Positions 32,745-47,962 of a DNA stretch of 64,000 nucleotides are shown here, one piece after another (positions within the stretch are counted from its first letter, which is position 1; the number at the start of each line of letters is the position of its first letter). Under the pieces are notes generated by a model. The model made no database searches and was not told the origin of the DNA. It saw only the letters and a list, made by a program, of their open reading frames with translations. The stretch is from assembly GCA_004335635.1 (NCBI GenBank), contig QAXH01002687.1, positions 1 to 64,000 of the forward strand, written 5' to 3'. This DNA comes from Chloromonas sp. AAM2 (Eukaryota > Chlorophyta > Chlorophyceae > Chlamydomonadales > Chlamydomonadaceae). A program made the position numbers and the translations under genes.

Positions 32745-35736
32745 ATGGCATCCATGATGAGCGGCCCCAAGTCTGCAGCTGTCAGCTCAGCAGCGAACAC
32801 ACGAAGCGCCAAGCTGCACATCGGGCCTGGCATCTTCAAAATCACCCGGCTGCACTCAAACGAGGGCAGCGTGGATGTGGTGACCCAAGAGCCTGTTGCA
32901 GCACCCAATGCTGAGCCTGCTCCTCAACAAGCCGAGGCAAAGGTAAACCTTGCACTGCACCTGACCCTACCTGCTTCTGCATCCCGGCGTGCGACGCACA
33001 GGTTCTGAGAGCCCGCGCTCACGTTGGCCATCATTGGACGTCATTGGAAGAGATGGGATGGGATGGAAAATTTTGTTTGCGCGTGCATTACATAGCCGTA
33101 CTTTACCTACAAAGTAATGCTTGTCGGTTGTCACAAATACCTGCAGGCCGACGTCGCCCCTGCGCCCACCCCCGATCGCCGGTCGTTGCAACAGCGCGCA
33201 GGCAGGCCACTGTTTTTCGCCAACGAACGCTCACTGCAGTACCTGGATGGCAGGTGAGCTCAACATCTCACGATCTCAGTTCATGCGTGTGCTTTCCACC
33301 TTCTGAGGCCTGCCATCCCCATTCCGCCCCGTTTGCAAGACAGCCTGAGCACGTTGTAGACAGGCTCAGGTATGTACACACACACGCATCTACCTTACCT
33401 TCAAGCATCTTACCTTTTGTATCTACCTTGTTTACATGCTAGGCGATCTCCAAGCCAACACTTGTATCTACAGCCTAAACAAGACAATAAACAAGGCTGG
33501 AAAAATCTGCCTTGTTTGCGTGTGTATCTGCAGCCTCCCCGGCGACTATGGTTGGGACCCACTGGGCCTGGCCGCCCCCAGGCGCCTGCCTGACGGGAAA
33601 GAGGACCCCACCATGAACCTCAAGTGGCTGTCCTACGCAGAGGTGGTGCACGGCAGGTGGGCCATGCTGGCCGCCGCAGGCGCCATTGCGCCGGAGGTGC
33701 TGGCTCGCAGCGGCGTCATCCCCGAGGCAACTGGCCTGCCGTGGTTTGTGGCAGGCGGCCTCTACCCAGCGGAAGGTGAGCATTCAGGAACAGCTGTTCA
33801 TAAAATTCACAAACAATGAACGTAGCCCAGTGAGCTGAGGCGTCAGCCTTGACGTTGTGCTTTCAAGACAGGTGTGTACAATTGTGTGTGTATGTATTGA
33901 TTTCATCAGGGGGCCCCTTGTGTTCACACGTTGCACCAGTGCTTTTACGAGTGGTGCTGCGAGTGGGTGCCCCACATGAATGCCAGGCTCATAAACCTGC
34001 TGAGACAGCCGCTTCATTCTGTTGTGCTTGTGGTGTATGCAGGAGCGAGCGTGGCTGTTCCATTCTTTGGCAAAATCCCCTTCAGCTACTGGGTTGACCA
34101 GTACACCCTATTTTGGACTATGATGGTCGCCATGGGCTTTGCAGAGTTCCGCCGCCTACAGGTGTGTAGGCCAGCGCCAATCCCATTTCCGTACCCCACT
34201 TCCCCCCCAAAAACGCTTGTTAATTTGATAATCGTTTTCTGCTGCTGGTTGCTCCTAGGCTTTTTTACTTGCATGCTCCTCATGGGACGTGCATTTGGCA
34301 GCCAGTGCCTTGTGCCGCCACAGTGCGGCGGCCACACCATGTGCTGACTGTTGACTATTGATTTGTTGACTGCTAGAAAGATGTACGCACTGAGCCTTGA
34401 TGGGTGTGCATCAACGATCTGGAGTTGATACCTGAGGCAGCTTCAACTTAAGTATATGAGGCAACTCCAACACGACCTCTTTTGGTGTGTCCGTTTTGTT
34501 GCGAGCGTTGTGCTTAGTTTGCGACCTGGCTGTATAACATTATGGCGGCTGCCTCCAACAACACCATGCTGTGGCCCCTCACTCGCACCCCTGTGCAGGA
34601 CTACCGCAACCCTGGATCCATGAAAAAGCAGTACTTTCTGGGCCTGGAGAATGTGCTGGGCGGGTCAGGGGACGCCAAGTACCCTGGTGGCCAGTTCTTC
34701 AACATAGCCAGTGAGTGTAATGTGCAGCTGACGTGCAACCAACCCAATCGAAAGTCCCACGGGCAAGGCCGTTACTGTAGCTTGCGTTCTCCATGTACCA
34801 ATCGTTTACACGCTTAGCCTTTCACTACCGCTGTGCAGCAAGGTTGTTCAAACCGCATCTCCAACTAGATGTTCCTGCCATCAACAGAACACACAGCAAT
34901 CCCTGTGGACAAAGTGCAGGCCAAACTGAGAGCGCATCAAAGTACCGGTGGAGAGCAATAAGTAAATGAATTAAATCATAACCACGAAATAAAAATGAAA
35001 GAAATATAATGCCCACTGTACAAGCAGGTAATCTCAGCGTCCCACGCTCCTATGCCTGTCGCCTTCGCAGACCTTGGCAAGACGGACAGGGAGATGTTTG
35101 AGCTCAAGACAAAGGAAGTGAAGAACGGGCGACTGGCCATGGTCGCGTTTCTGGGCTTCATGGTTCAGGCGCAGACCACAGGCCGAGGCCCTATTGAGAA
35201 CATTTTTGTGAGTGGGCTCTTGCTGCATTCACACGGCCCGCATTGGAAGCCCTTGCCGTGAACGCACCTGTCAGCATGCACCAGATACTGGCAGCCTCGG
35301 CCACCTCGGCCACCTGAAAGGGGCCGTTCCAAGTGGCTGCTCGTGTACACAATGTCTTCAGCGCTTCATCGCTAAAACCTTTCCATGCCAATTGCATGAA
35401 CGCCACCTTTCCTCCTGCCTTTCCGGCCGTGCTGCCAGTCCATGCAACAGGGCAATGGTGCAGCACATTCATCTCGTCGTTCCTGCAGGGTCTTGGCTGC
35501 CTACTTCCATGTCATATTCCATGTGGCTGCATGCATGCATGCATGTGCGCCTGCAGGACCACATTGCCAACCCAAGTTCCGAGAACATCCTGGCACGGGT
35601 GGGGCAATTCGCTGCACAGAGCACTGCTGCGGAGAAAACACCCTTCCTGATTTGGTTGCTCGCTGGCTTTGCAGCTGGCGCAGTCCTCACAGATAGCGAG
35701 ACAGCTGAGACATCAAAGACCGCTGAGAAGAACTGA
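32745..35736 (+). CDS. LHCA3: PSI chlorophyll a/b-binding antenna protein, LHCA3-like
   Basis: Seven exons, all in phase: 32745-32942, 33147-33253, 33534-33775, 34043-34161, 34599-34710, 35071-35207, 35557-35736, giving 364 residues. The mature region starts around [13 protein letters not shown]. Helix B is [20 protein letters not shown], helix C is centred on MGFAEFRRL, and helix A is [17 protein letters not shown]; these are the three LHC membrane helices with their Glu-Arg chlorophyll ligand pairs. [17 protein letters not shown] and PGGQFFN point to Lhca3 among PSI antennae. About 105 residues precede the mature region, longer than a usual transit peptide. After the normal Lhca3 end ([13 protein letters not shown]) there are about 45 more residues, with a hydrophobic stretch ([15 protein letters not shown]) and a charged end. 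The chlorophyll a603 ligand position reads His (EVVHGRW), not Asn. Confidence 0.93.
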
Positions 35737-35980
35737 ACTGAGCGCTCCTGGACCAATGGCAAGCATATGTCTGTCCAACCCAGCTGTGTTGGCTGGCCAT
35801 TCCAGCTTTCATGTCACAAAATGAAGAGCAGCAGACACTGAGCAGCAGAGACACTTGGAAGTGCTGTACTCAATTGTGCAGTCAATGATTGTCCATAGTC
35901 ATCACTAGGTCCTGCCATGGTGGCACGCACTGTTCGGCTGATGCATGCTGGCCCAAGCCCACCTTTTTCAAATGATCAGT

Positions 35981-35985
35981 TGTAA
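35981..35985 (+). terminator. TGTAA poly(A) signal candidate
   Basis: TGTAA lies 245 bp after the LHCA stop, within AGTTGTAAACAAAC. Confidence 0.5.
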
Positions 35986-37244
35986 ACAAACTATGGAACG
36001 GCTATCGCATTTTTTTGCTTGCACTGTAGTCTACCTTGGCCGGCTGCTGGATCAGCTGCGCATGTGCTTAGCTGTGCACTGCACTGAAGACAGTGGAGCG
36101 TGGTGATTTTTTAGCTGTGACTTTAGGTCTCATACCTGTGAAGTTAGATTGATTGCACTGTGTGGTTATGAACGCATCAAATCCGCGGTGACAGTCCTTA
36201 GAGATGATGCGTCTGCGAGTTTTGTGGTGCAGGCATTGTAACACGTAGGAGTTGAAGTTCACCGCATGCACGCAGGTGGTGATGCAAACATAACTATGTG
36301 TTGTTGTTGTTTACATGGCCTACAGCACTTGACACTTTTTCCTACCCACATAAGCATACCCCCTCAGCCTAGGGGACTTCATGCCACAGTACACACAAGC
36401 CACCCGCACCATGCACCCTGCTGACCAGCGCAAACTCGCGCTAAGAACCACCATGTGCATCACCTCCGTTGCATCACCTCCGTTGCATCACCACCTCCGT
36501 GATCTCATCTGACCCCGACGTGAGGCAGGTAAGATCATTCTCAAGATTTATCGCCACTCTGCCGAGCAAATAACATATCATCCTGTGACATGTCTTGAGT
36601 CACTGGAAGAGATGAGATGAGAATTACGGATTCAAACACTGAGTGTTGTCTTGTTCTTTGGGTCAACGCAAGAGACCAGTGGAGCGGCACTGCTTATGAA
36701 GGTTTGACAGGAAGCACCTTAGTGCCGGGGTCAATGCCGTCAAGCATGCCATGCATTCAAGGCAGTTGCACTACATTAGCAACGCTGTCAACCGAGTTAT
36801 GGCGACATGGAGCATTTCCAGAAGCCAGAGGTTGGCAACAAAGCTTTACGACCCCAACAATCATCAAATTGCCAGCTTGTGACGGATCTGCCTACACTGC
36901 AGGGACCATTGCCTTCACACATCTCTGCCACTAGTTCGCCCGCAAACCGCAACAGCATTTAAGCCTGGATCAGTACAGTGGCACACCACTTAGTAGCAAG
37001 TAGGCACGCACGCGGCTCGCCCAAGCTCACGATGGCAGCCAAGGAAAAGGTGTCCGCCACGCTAGCACAACCACAGGCACGCGACTCCAGGGACGCTTGA
37101 AAAGGCACCTCTAGCAAGACAGCGCACACGTGCTGCTGCTTGCTGCAGCAGCAGAGGCTCATCTCAGGCGATTCACGCACGAATTGCAGCAATCAAGCTA
37201 CAGCCCGTGTGCAGGCAACAGTGACGACGAAGAAGGACTGGTAA

Positions 37245-37245
37245 T

Positions 37246-37279
<34 letters not shown>
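37245..37279. repeat. (CAG)n microsatellite
   Basis: Eleven to twelve tandem CAG units, not inside a gene that I recognise. Confidence 0.95.
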
Positions 37280-37280
<1 letters not shown>

Positions 37281-37576
37281 GTCCGGTATTTCTTCTCTGC
37301 AAGGCAGCGCGCACACCTGCCAGAGCAGCTATCCCGCCGGGGATCCTGACAGCTGCCCGATCTAACCTTGCCCCAGCTGAACGGCATAGCGCGTTGCACG
37401 ATGCACCATGAATCAACCCGCAGCAACAAGATCTCGTTTGCTCGGGTAGTACAGCTTGCTTGTAGCACCGGGCCTCGCTCTCGCGCTAGAGCAGGCAGGA
37501 GCCGCTTCTCCTTGTATTACTCGGGCTGACGCACTACACGCAGCGATCAAAGCGATCATCAAATGCCTTATACCAC

Positions 37577-38014
37577 TTGGACGGACGGGAGCCGTCTTGG
37601 AGAGGAGGTTGCACGAGCTGTGGCAGGGAACGCGGCACCGTGCCTTGCAACAACCAATGGTTGCGCAGATGGTGGTTGCCGAAAGACACGGCATTGGCTT
37701 GGGCTGCGATGACGCTCGTTTCTGATTGAAACTCGTCAGATGATTTGGCCTGAGTGCAACAGGGCACAGACATCGGAATTCAAAATTGCGCAATTTTGAG
37801 TTCCGACGTCTGTGCCCTTTCGCATTCAGGCCAAGCCATCTGAGTTTCAATCAGAAATGAGCGTCATCGCAGCCCAACTCAATGCCGTGTCTTTCGGCAA
37901 CCACCACCTGCGCAACCATGCTGGTGTGGTTGTTGTGAAGCACGATGCCAGGTTCCCTGCCACAGCTCGTGCGACCTCCTCTCTCCAAAGCGCAGACGGC
38001 TCCCGTCCGTCCAA
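37577..38014. repeat. 438-bp inverted repeat (palindrome) with almost no loop
   Basis: The left arm is 37577-37789 and the right arm 37790-38014, meeting at CAAAATTGCGCAATTTTG. The arms pair along their whole length, from GGACGGACGGGAGCCGTC (37579) to GACGGCTCCCGTCCGTCC (37995-38012), with scattered mismatches and a net 12-nt length difference. Left CAGGGCACAGACATCGGAATT matches right AGTTCCGACGTCTGTGCCCT. No protein family is recognisable in either arm. Confidence 0.92.
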
Positions 38015-38369
38015 ACTCAATCATTCGGATTCTCTGATTTCCCACTCCACCTCCACCCAACGCAACCCGTTCACCCCCACTCAGCCCTACAACACTTTCA
38101 CCACCTACCCTACTCAGCCCCACCACCCTACGCACCCTCGCCACCCTACACAATCTCATGAGCATCTTTGCTGGTGGTTGATCCGCCATATTGAATGTAT
38201 TGAATGTGTTGCGACGTGATAGGGGAGGGCTCAAGTAAATTGCTGGCTTGTTGGACACAAACCGCCTATACTATCCTGTGTGCGATTCCGAAACCAGTGA
38301 AGATGAAAATAACGGGCATGGACACATAGTTCATCCCTGTTGGGTTCAGCCTTAATATTTGACGCCACC

Positions 38370-39413
38370 ATGCTGCTGCGAGGCATCTGCCAACTGGTCG
38401 TGGGGGAAACCATTTCGATGCTGCGGTCTGCTGCCCCAAACCCATTGGTTCATCACAAGGCCGAGAAGGTGGCTGAGCAGCTGTCAGCGTTAGGGCAGGC
38501 ACAGCTGCTTGACCTGGATCTTCGTGCACTGTACCAGAAGGTTATGCAACACAGCAATGACAGTGGGGATGGCACATGGCAGAGAACACAGCATGACTTG
38601 GCCATCTTGCTGAACCACCTGCCAGATGGGGGCTTGCCACACGCAGAAGAGGATATCCTCGCCACAGGTGAGGTGTATGGGAACGGCTGGATGTTGATGT
38701 GGTGTTTTCTCTTTGCAATTCACGTCCTTTGCTTTGCTTTGCTCAGATTTGGACGAGTCGGTGCTGAGCATGGCAGTGGCCCCGCTGTTTGGCACCAAGT
38801 ACCTGGAGAGAGCTCATGTGGAAGGCAGTCCTGTGGCAGAGTGGCTGTCTTGATATATGGCAGCAAGATACGGCCAATGGCAAACCTCACAGGTACAAGC
38901 AGCGCAGCACTGTGCAAGCGATGATTCAGCAGCCAACAGAGCCTTCCACTTCATTTCTTTCATTTCAATTCAATTTTCGTTTTTGTGTGCCATGATGCAT
39001 GTTTGTTTGTGCAGTGAGCCGGCAGGACGGGGCGGCAGTGTGGGCGCCATTCCTGTTGCACACTGGTTCAGCTGTCACAGTGTTGAACGAAGGGACGCTG
39101 GCCGCAGTGGGCATACGGGACGTCGTCCCCGGGTCAATCAACGTCAAAGTGCATGGACTCAGCATCAACACCAGCTTGGCGTCAGGCCATGTGCACGGGA
39201 TTAACATCATTGGAGCAAACTACCTGCGCAAGGCCAACGCCTTCCTGGCCCTGGATTACCATGCGGATCAGGGGTATTTAATGTGAGTTGTTGTCCAGCT
39301 GGTCAGCTGCACGTGCACATGCATGCACAAGGCAAACCACCAAATTTGATGACATGCTTTTTGCTGCTGCTTGACTTTGCAGGTTTGGTGGGCAGCCACA
39401 GAAAGCCACGTGA
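38370..39413 (+). CDS. retropepsin-fold protein with altered catalytic site
   Basis: Exons 38370-38667, 38747-38892, 39015-39282 and 39383-39413 have good splice sites. The N-terminal half (MLLRGICQLVVGETISML..) is not recognised. The C-terminal half looks like a clan AA aspartyl-protease (retropepsin) domain: PFLLHTGSAVTVLNEGTLAA in the place of the active-site loop (usual D-T-G-S/A), then INVKVHGLSI, GHVHGINIIGANYLRKANAF in the place of the second ILG strand, and LALDYHADQGYLMFGG. The usual catalytic Asp is His here, so protease activity is doubtful. Exon 2 reads well at first (APLFGTKYLERAHVEGSPVA) but meets a stop (38844-38846). The frame that joins exon 3 in phase (VAVLIYGSKIRPMANLT) is shifted by one base, so there is a real frameshift, a sequence error, or an intron that I have misplaced. 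Confidence 0.55.
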
Positions 39414-39628
39414 CAGGGGGATCTGATTGTGGATGCGTGTGCCTGACTGGTGCGACCAAACAGTGACCCTTTTCTTCAAGGCAGAACTGGTGGATGCAAC
39501 GCTTGCATGACTACTTTGAGGCTGCCTTGATTTATACTGAGAATGGGCAATATACTGCAATGGTGTTTAGCAACAAGAGTTGCTGCATTAGAGCTACATG
39601 AACGTGGTTTGGGGATGGAAATTTTTGA

Positions 39629-39633
39629 TTACA
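39629..39633 (-). terminator. TGTAA poly(A) signal candidate (minus strand)
   Basis: TTACA on the plus strand gives TGTAA 66 bp downstream of the MYND stop codon on the minus strand. Confidence 0.4.
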
Positions 39634-39663
39634 GTTCATGTCATCACACGACAGATGAAATGA

Positions 39664-39668
39664 TGTAA
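39664..39668 (+). terminator. TGTAA poly(A) signal candidate
   Basis: TGTAA lies 251 bp after the stop of the retropepsin-like gene. It overlaps the 3' flank of the convergent MYND reading frame. Confidence 0.4.
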
Positions 39669-39698
39669 TTGTCCATGTACATGTCTGTCACACCACTG

Positions 39699-39872
39699 CT
39701 ACAGGCCTCTCATCTCTGCCAGCTGCTGACACACAGTCTTGTGCCTGGTCCAGTCTGCATGCTGACAAGCCTGGCTGCAGTAGAGTGCCTGCTTACACCG
39801 CCCACATGCCAGCAGCTTCACCGACTCCCCCTGGCTGCCGATGTTGCACTTGTGGCAACGGTTGCCGGCCAT
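39699..39872 (-). CDS. MYND-type zinc finger mini-protein or terminal exon
   Basis: A 57-residue frame starting MAGNRCHKCNIGSQGE and ending CQQLAEMRGL. It contains a complete MYND finger: CHKC, then CGRC, YCSQAC, and H-x3-C at RHKTVC, which are all eight zinc ligands. MYND fingers bind proline-rich partner peptides and occur as modules in SMYD enzymes and chromatin or co-chaperone proteins. An in-frame TGA lies about 20 bases upstream of the ATG, so the frame is closed. It is either a stand-alone finger or the last exon of a larger gene entered through an acceptor such as TTTGAG just upstream. I found no convincing upstream exon before the GMP reductase stop at 40491. Confidence 0.55.
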   Translation of the reverse strand: MAGNRCHKCNIGSQGESVKLLACGRCKQALYCSQACQHADWTRHKTVCQQLAEMRGL

Positions 39873-40490
39873 GTAGATGGGCACCAGCTCAAAGTCTCAT
39901 ATCAGATGGAGATTAATTTCTAGTTGTGAGCACAATTATGATATATACCATGGAATTATTTCTATTGTAATTGGTTTCTTGATGCACAACTGTTGTACAA
40001 TCCTGACAAGAGGCATTTTCGCGCCCAGATGTGCGCAATGCGAACGCCATAAACAGAAAAGCAGAGCCAAAGGCAAGGAGTAGATTATGGCTTTAAATCA
40101 AGAGAACATTCCTTCCCGGGTTTCCCGGAACACTTCACAGGCTTCAACACGCAGCCAGCGTCAGAAAAAATCATGAAAGCTAGAAGCATGCACCGCGCAT
40201 GCACCCAGTGCCCAGAGCACATGCTCAGTGTTCAGGAAGCTTGAGGATAGCTTCTGAGAACAGGCTGTGCCCAGACCGCCACCATGAGTTATTCGGGCAT
40301 TCAAGCAAACACACACAAGCACACACTTAACATTTACTAGGAGAGTAGCCCATGGAAAGCTGGAGATCTGAGTGGCACACTCGTGCGCAGAGTTTACTGA
40401 TATTCCAGATACAGTACTTTGGCCATGATCACCAGAATCTGGGCCACCCCCTGCCTGAGAATCCCATCTCCACCATCCCAGACTGTCTGC
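39873..40490. other. intergenic, no gene recognised
   Basis: Upstream of the MYND frame and downstream of GMP reductase (both minus). It contains no recognisable exon and no TGTAA in the minus orientation that I could find for the GMP reductase 3' end. Confidence 0.5.
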
Positions 40491-45232
<4,742 letters not shown>

Positions 45233-45422
45233 TCTTCACTGTCGCCCTCCTTAGCTTTGGTCTGTCTGTGGTGTCCTGCAACCGGAAGCCTGTGCTGCTG
45301 CTGTGAGTATGGCCAATACTTATGCATGCATGCATGAGTGCTGAACGCTGATTAACATCACCACCAGACCCATCTCTGGGGGTGACTTGGCTGCGGCATG
45401 GCGGGCGGGATCCAGATTCTGG
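45233..45422. promoter_or_regulatory. short 5' flank of GMP reductase, possibly divergent
   Basis: 190 bp between the GMP reductase ATG and the first ATG of the tentative plus-strand gene. It contains a CATGCATGCATG run at about 45324. No core promoter element is obvious. Confidence 0.35.
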
Positions 45423-46562
45423 ATGATTCGGATGCCAAGCACGCACCCCTTATCTGTCTGGCGTAGTGGGTGTTTTTTGAGCAGCTGGACTATTCAGCAA
45501 CGGAGCCTGCGCAGCCTTGTGGGGCGGCGCACGTATTCTGGCGCGCCTGCCTTGCCTCACGACTTGCCTTCAGTTCAGCGTGTGCGATCAGTTCTACTGT
45601 CTACCTCCAAAGGTTCTGCGTGTCCAGCAGCAAGAACGAGGGAGGAGAGGTTAAACTGCGCGCAGCCGTTACGAAAGAGTGTCGGAGAGAGAGCCAGTGT
45701 TGCAGCGGGATTTGCAGCGGGATTTGCTGCGCTTGGCACGTACGCTCATGTAGATAGCGATGGCTTCGTACGCGTATCCTCCGCGCAAAGGTCCTGTAAA
45801 GGGCCCATCCAGCTGCCCAAGCCGCCAGCTGTCAGCGCGCATGCCGGAGCATCAAGATTGATGAATATGAAAGAGCCCCAAAGATGCACCATCGTTTACA
45901 ATAAGACCTGCAAGAAGTGGACTTGTAGATTGGGCCTGGTGCTGACTGGGTCATGCTGGCACTGCCTTCAATGTGGGACCGGGGTCCTGCTATTGAAGCT
46001 GATTGCTGTTGATGGTCGTGTCAGCTTGTCAGTGGTATTCCACCATGTGCAGCTGGTTCTTAGAATCGCAAGAGCTATTAGGCTCACGCTATGCCCAGCA
46101 CGAGGGACATAAACGTGTGTGCCGGCGTTGAGGTGCGCTTGAAACGCACAGCCACAACAGTCTGGAGGCAAACCAACACTTGCCCTGACCTTTGGCATCT
46201 AGGTGTCTGGTAATGAATTGCAAGGGAGCTCAGGCTGGGCTCAGCTTGGGGCTGCATGTGGAAACGGTTGACGTTTCCCTGGGATGGCGCCTTGAAATTG
46301 CGCCATCCAACCTGTTAAGCACCCTTTTGGAGCGTCGTTCAGACGCCCTTGTAAATATTTCTTCCGAGGTTGTGTGGCCCACCACTTCAAACCTTTGCTG
46401 GCACGAACACACTCGTCTCATCACCTCGCAACTCAGAAGAAGGCAGCTATCACATATCACAAGGTTGGTGAGCAAGATCGGACTTCGACACCCCAAAAGA
46501 GAGGCAAACTAGTCTTGGACGAGCCAAGCGACGAGGACGAGCATCAGCAGTTTGGCGATTAG
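45423..46562 (+). CDS. tentative gene, unknown function
   Basis: Two parts look coding. A frame of over 200 codons begins at ATG 45423 with an Arg/Ser-rich, acid-free start (MIRMPSTHPLSVWRSGCFLS) such as organelle-targeted proteins have. A putative last exon ends at 46562 after a typical acceptor at about 46434 and reads GKLVLDEPSDEDEHQQFGD before TAG. The connection between them is not resolved. Against this model, the minus strand at 45360-45490 also reads smoothly (GCVLGIRIIQNLDPARHAAA), so the strand is not certain. The end lies 130 bp before the eIF1A ATG. No family recognised. Confidence 0.3.
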
Positions 46563-46691
46563 GCATCCTCTTCGTGGATAGGAGTGCTGTTCTGCTGCTG
46601 ATTGCAGCCTCCTGCACTTGGCTGGCTTTTGCAGATCGCTAAGTGCACTTGAGGAACGCCCGGCAAACTAGTTCACTAGTCGTCTGCAGCC

Positions 46692-47962
46692 ATGCCGAAG
46701 AACAAGGGAAAGGGGTGAGTGCTGCTGTTGTTCTTGACCCATGCAGCCGGAGCTCTTGTCTATAGGTTCGCAGTACACGCATGCGGGTTCCTTTTTCTCA
46801 CCTCGTCCCGCCTTGCCCTGCTGCTCGTTTTTGCTGCTTGCAGAGGTAAAAATCGCAAGGTGAGCAGGAATATTGCCCGACTCTCAGCTTTAGCCAGTAA
46901 GCTTCAGCCAGAGGTCTTTTTTGCTGCTTTTCCGCTAGCTTGGCGCCATCTCACAGCTGAACCCATTTGCTTTCGCAGAGAGGAAAGAATGAAAATGAAG
47001 AAGAGAAGCGCGAGCTTGTGTACAAGGAGGACGGCCAGGAATACGGGCAAGTCATTCGCATGCTTGGGAACGGGCGTCTGGAGGCGCAGTGCATAGATGG
47101 CAAGAAGCGACTCTGTCACATTCGTGGCAAGATGCGCAAGAAGGTCTGGGTGGCACAGGTGAGCTTGCTGCAGATTGCAGCTGGACTTGTGATGTCCAGG
47201 GCAATCATGGCGTCACCGCCCCACTACCAGGCTAGTCTTGTACAACCAGCCACGTTGCCACCAGCGTTCACGCCAGCACAAAAGCCAGGGGTAGCCAATG
47301 GATTGATCCAATTGATCTAGACGTCTTCACTTGTGAAGGGAATAGCTGCGCAAAAGTTGCAGTAGTGTGGGAGGTTCTGTGAGCACAGCAGATCCACAAC
47401 CATCACAGAGGCAGTTTCTTGTGTTCCCTTGCGTGGTTGAAGTATCCGAGCCTTGGCAATCATGGGCTGATCATAGGCTGCATGGGGATACAGAACCAGC
47501 TGCGCTGCCACCTGAATCAAATACTTGAAGTAGACGCACAGCTTGGCGTGGGCTGCACTTGGCTATGCACCATGCCTGTTGTCATGTCAGCCGAGCCACA
47601 GCGAGGGCATGGCACCCACCTATGCCCATGTAGGTGTGCAATGTGCACAGTTGGTTGTGTAACAGGTTTAATGCTCGCTGTATCACTATGTCAATGCTCG
47701 CTGTATCACTATGTCAATGCTCGCTGTATCACTATGTCCTCGCATCTGTGTGCAGGGCGATATCGTTTTAGTGGGTCTGCGTGACTACCAGGACGAGAAG
47801 GCCGACGTCATCATGAAGTACACAGCCGATGAGGCCCGTGTGCTGAAGCAGTACGGCGAGCTGCCCGAGCACATCCGCATCAATGACACGGACGTCATGT
47901 TCGAGGGAGAGGACAAGGAGAACCAGGAGTTCTTCGACTTCGACGATGTGGACGCCATTTAG
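46692..47962 (+). CDS. EIF1A: translation initiation factor eIF1A
   Basis: Four exons in phase: 46692-46714, 46844-46859, 46979-47158, 47756-47962, giving 141 residues (human eIF1A has 144). It starts [20 protein letters not shown], the basic N-terminal tail. The OB fold spans [40 protein letters not shown] and [19 protein letters not shown]. The acidic C-terminal tail ends DDVDAI, matching the eIF5B-binding end of the family. It acts in 43S scanning and start-codon selection on cytosolic ribosomes. Exon 2 is only 16 nt long and encodes part of the N-terminal tail. Intron 3 carries a 23-bp minisatellite ending 17 bp before the acceptor. Confidence 0.97.
47670..47738. repeat. 23-bp minisatellite, 3 perfect copies
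   Basis: Units begin at 47670, 47693 and 47716, each containing AATGCTCGCTGTATCACTA. The array ends 17 bp before eIF1A exon 4, where it probably overlaps the branch-point region. Confidence 0.97.

Larger units (their letters stand above)
35737..38369. other. intergenic, large palindrome, no gene recognised
   Basis: The left part is LHCA 3' flank. No exon with a recognisable domain was found on either strand from 36000 to 37500. It contains a (CAG)n tract, the large inverted repeat described separately, and then a pyrimidine-rich stretch (38040-38160) of CACCC/CTACC motifs. Confidence 0.55.

Noticed and set aside
37413..37850. 145-codon minus-strand open frame
   Set aside because: It runs through the centre of the large palindrome, so its translation is a by-product of the inverted repeat.
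38844..38846. In-frame TGA in exon 2 of the retropepsin-like gene as a selenocysteine codon
   Set aside because: The frame after TGA does not join exon 3 in phase, there is no Cys-homologous position, and no SECIS-like element was looked for successfully. Frameshift or mis-set intron is simpler.
45365..45490. Smooth minus-strand reading (GCVLGIRIIQNLDPARHAAA) upstream of GMP reductase
   Set aside because: No recognisable family, no convincing acceptor and no further exons. GMP reductase already has a complete N-terminus at 45232. Kept only as a doubt against the tentative plus-strand gene.
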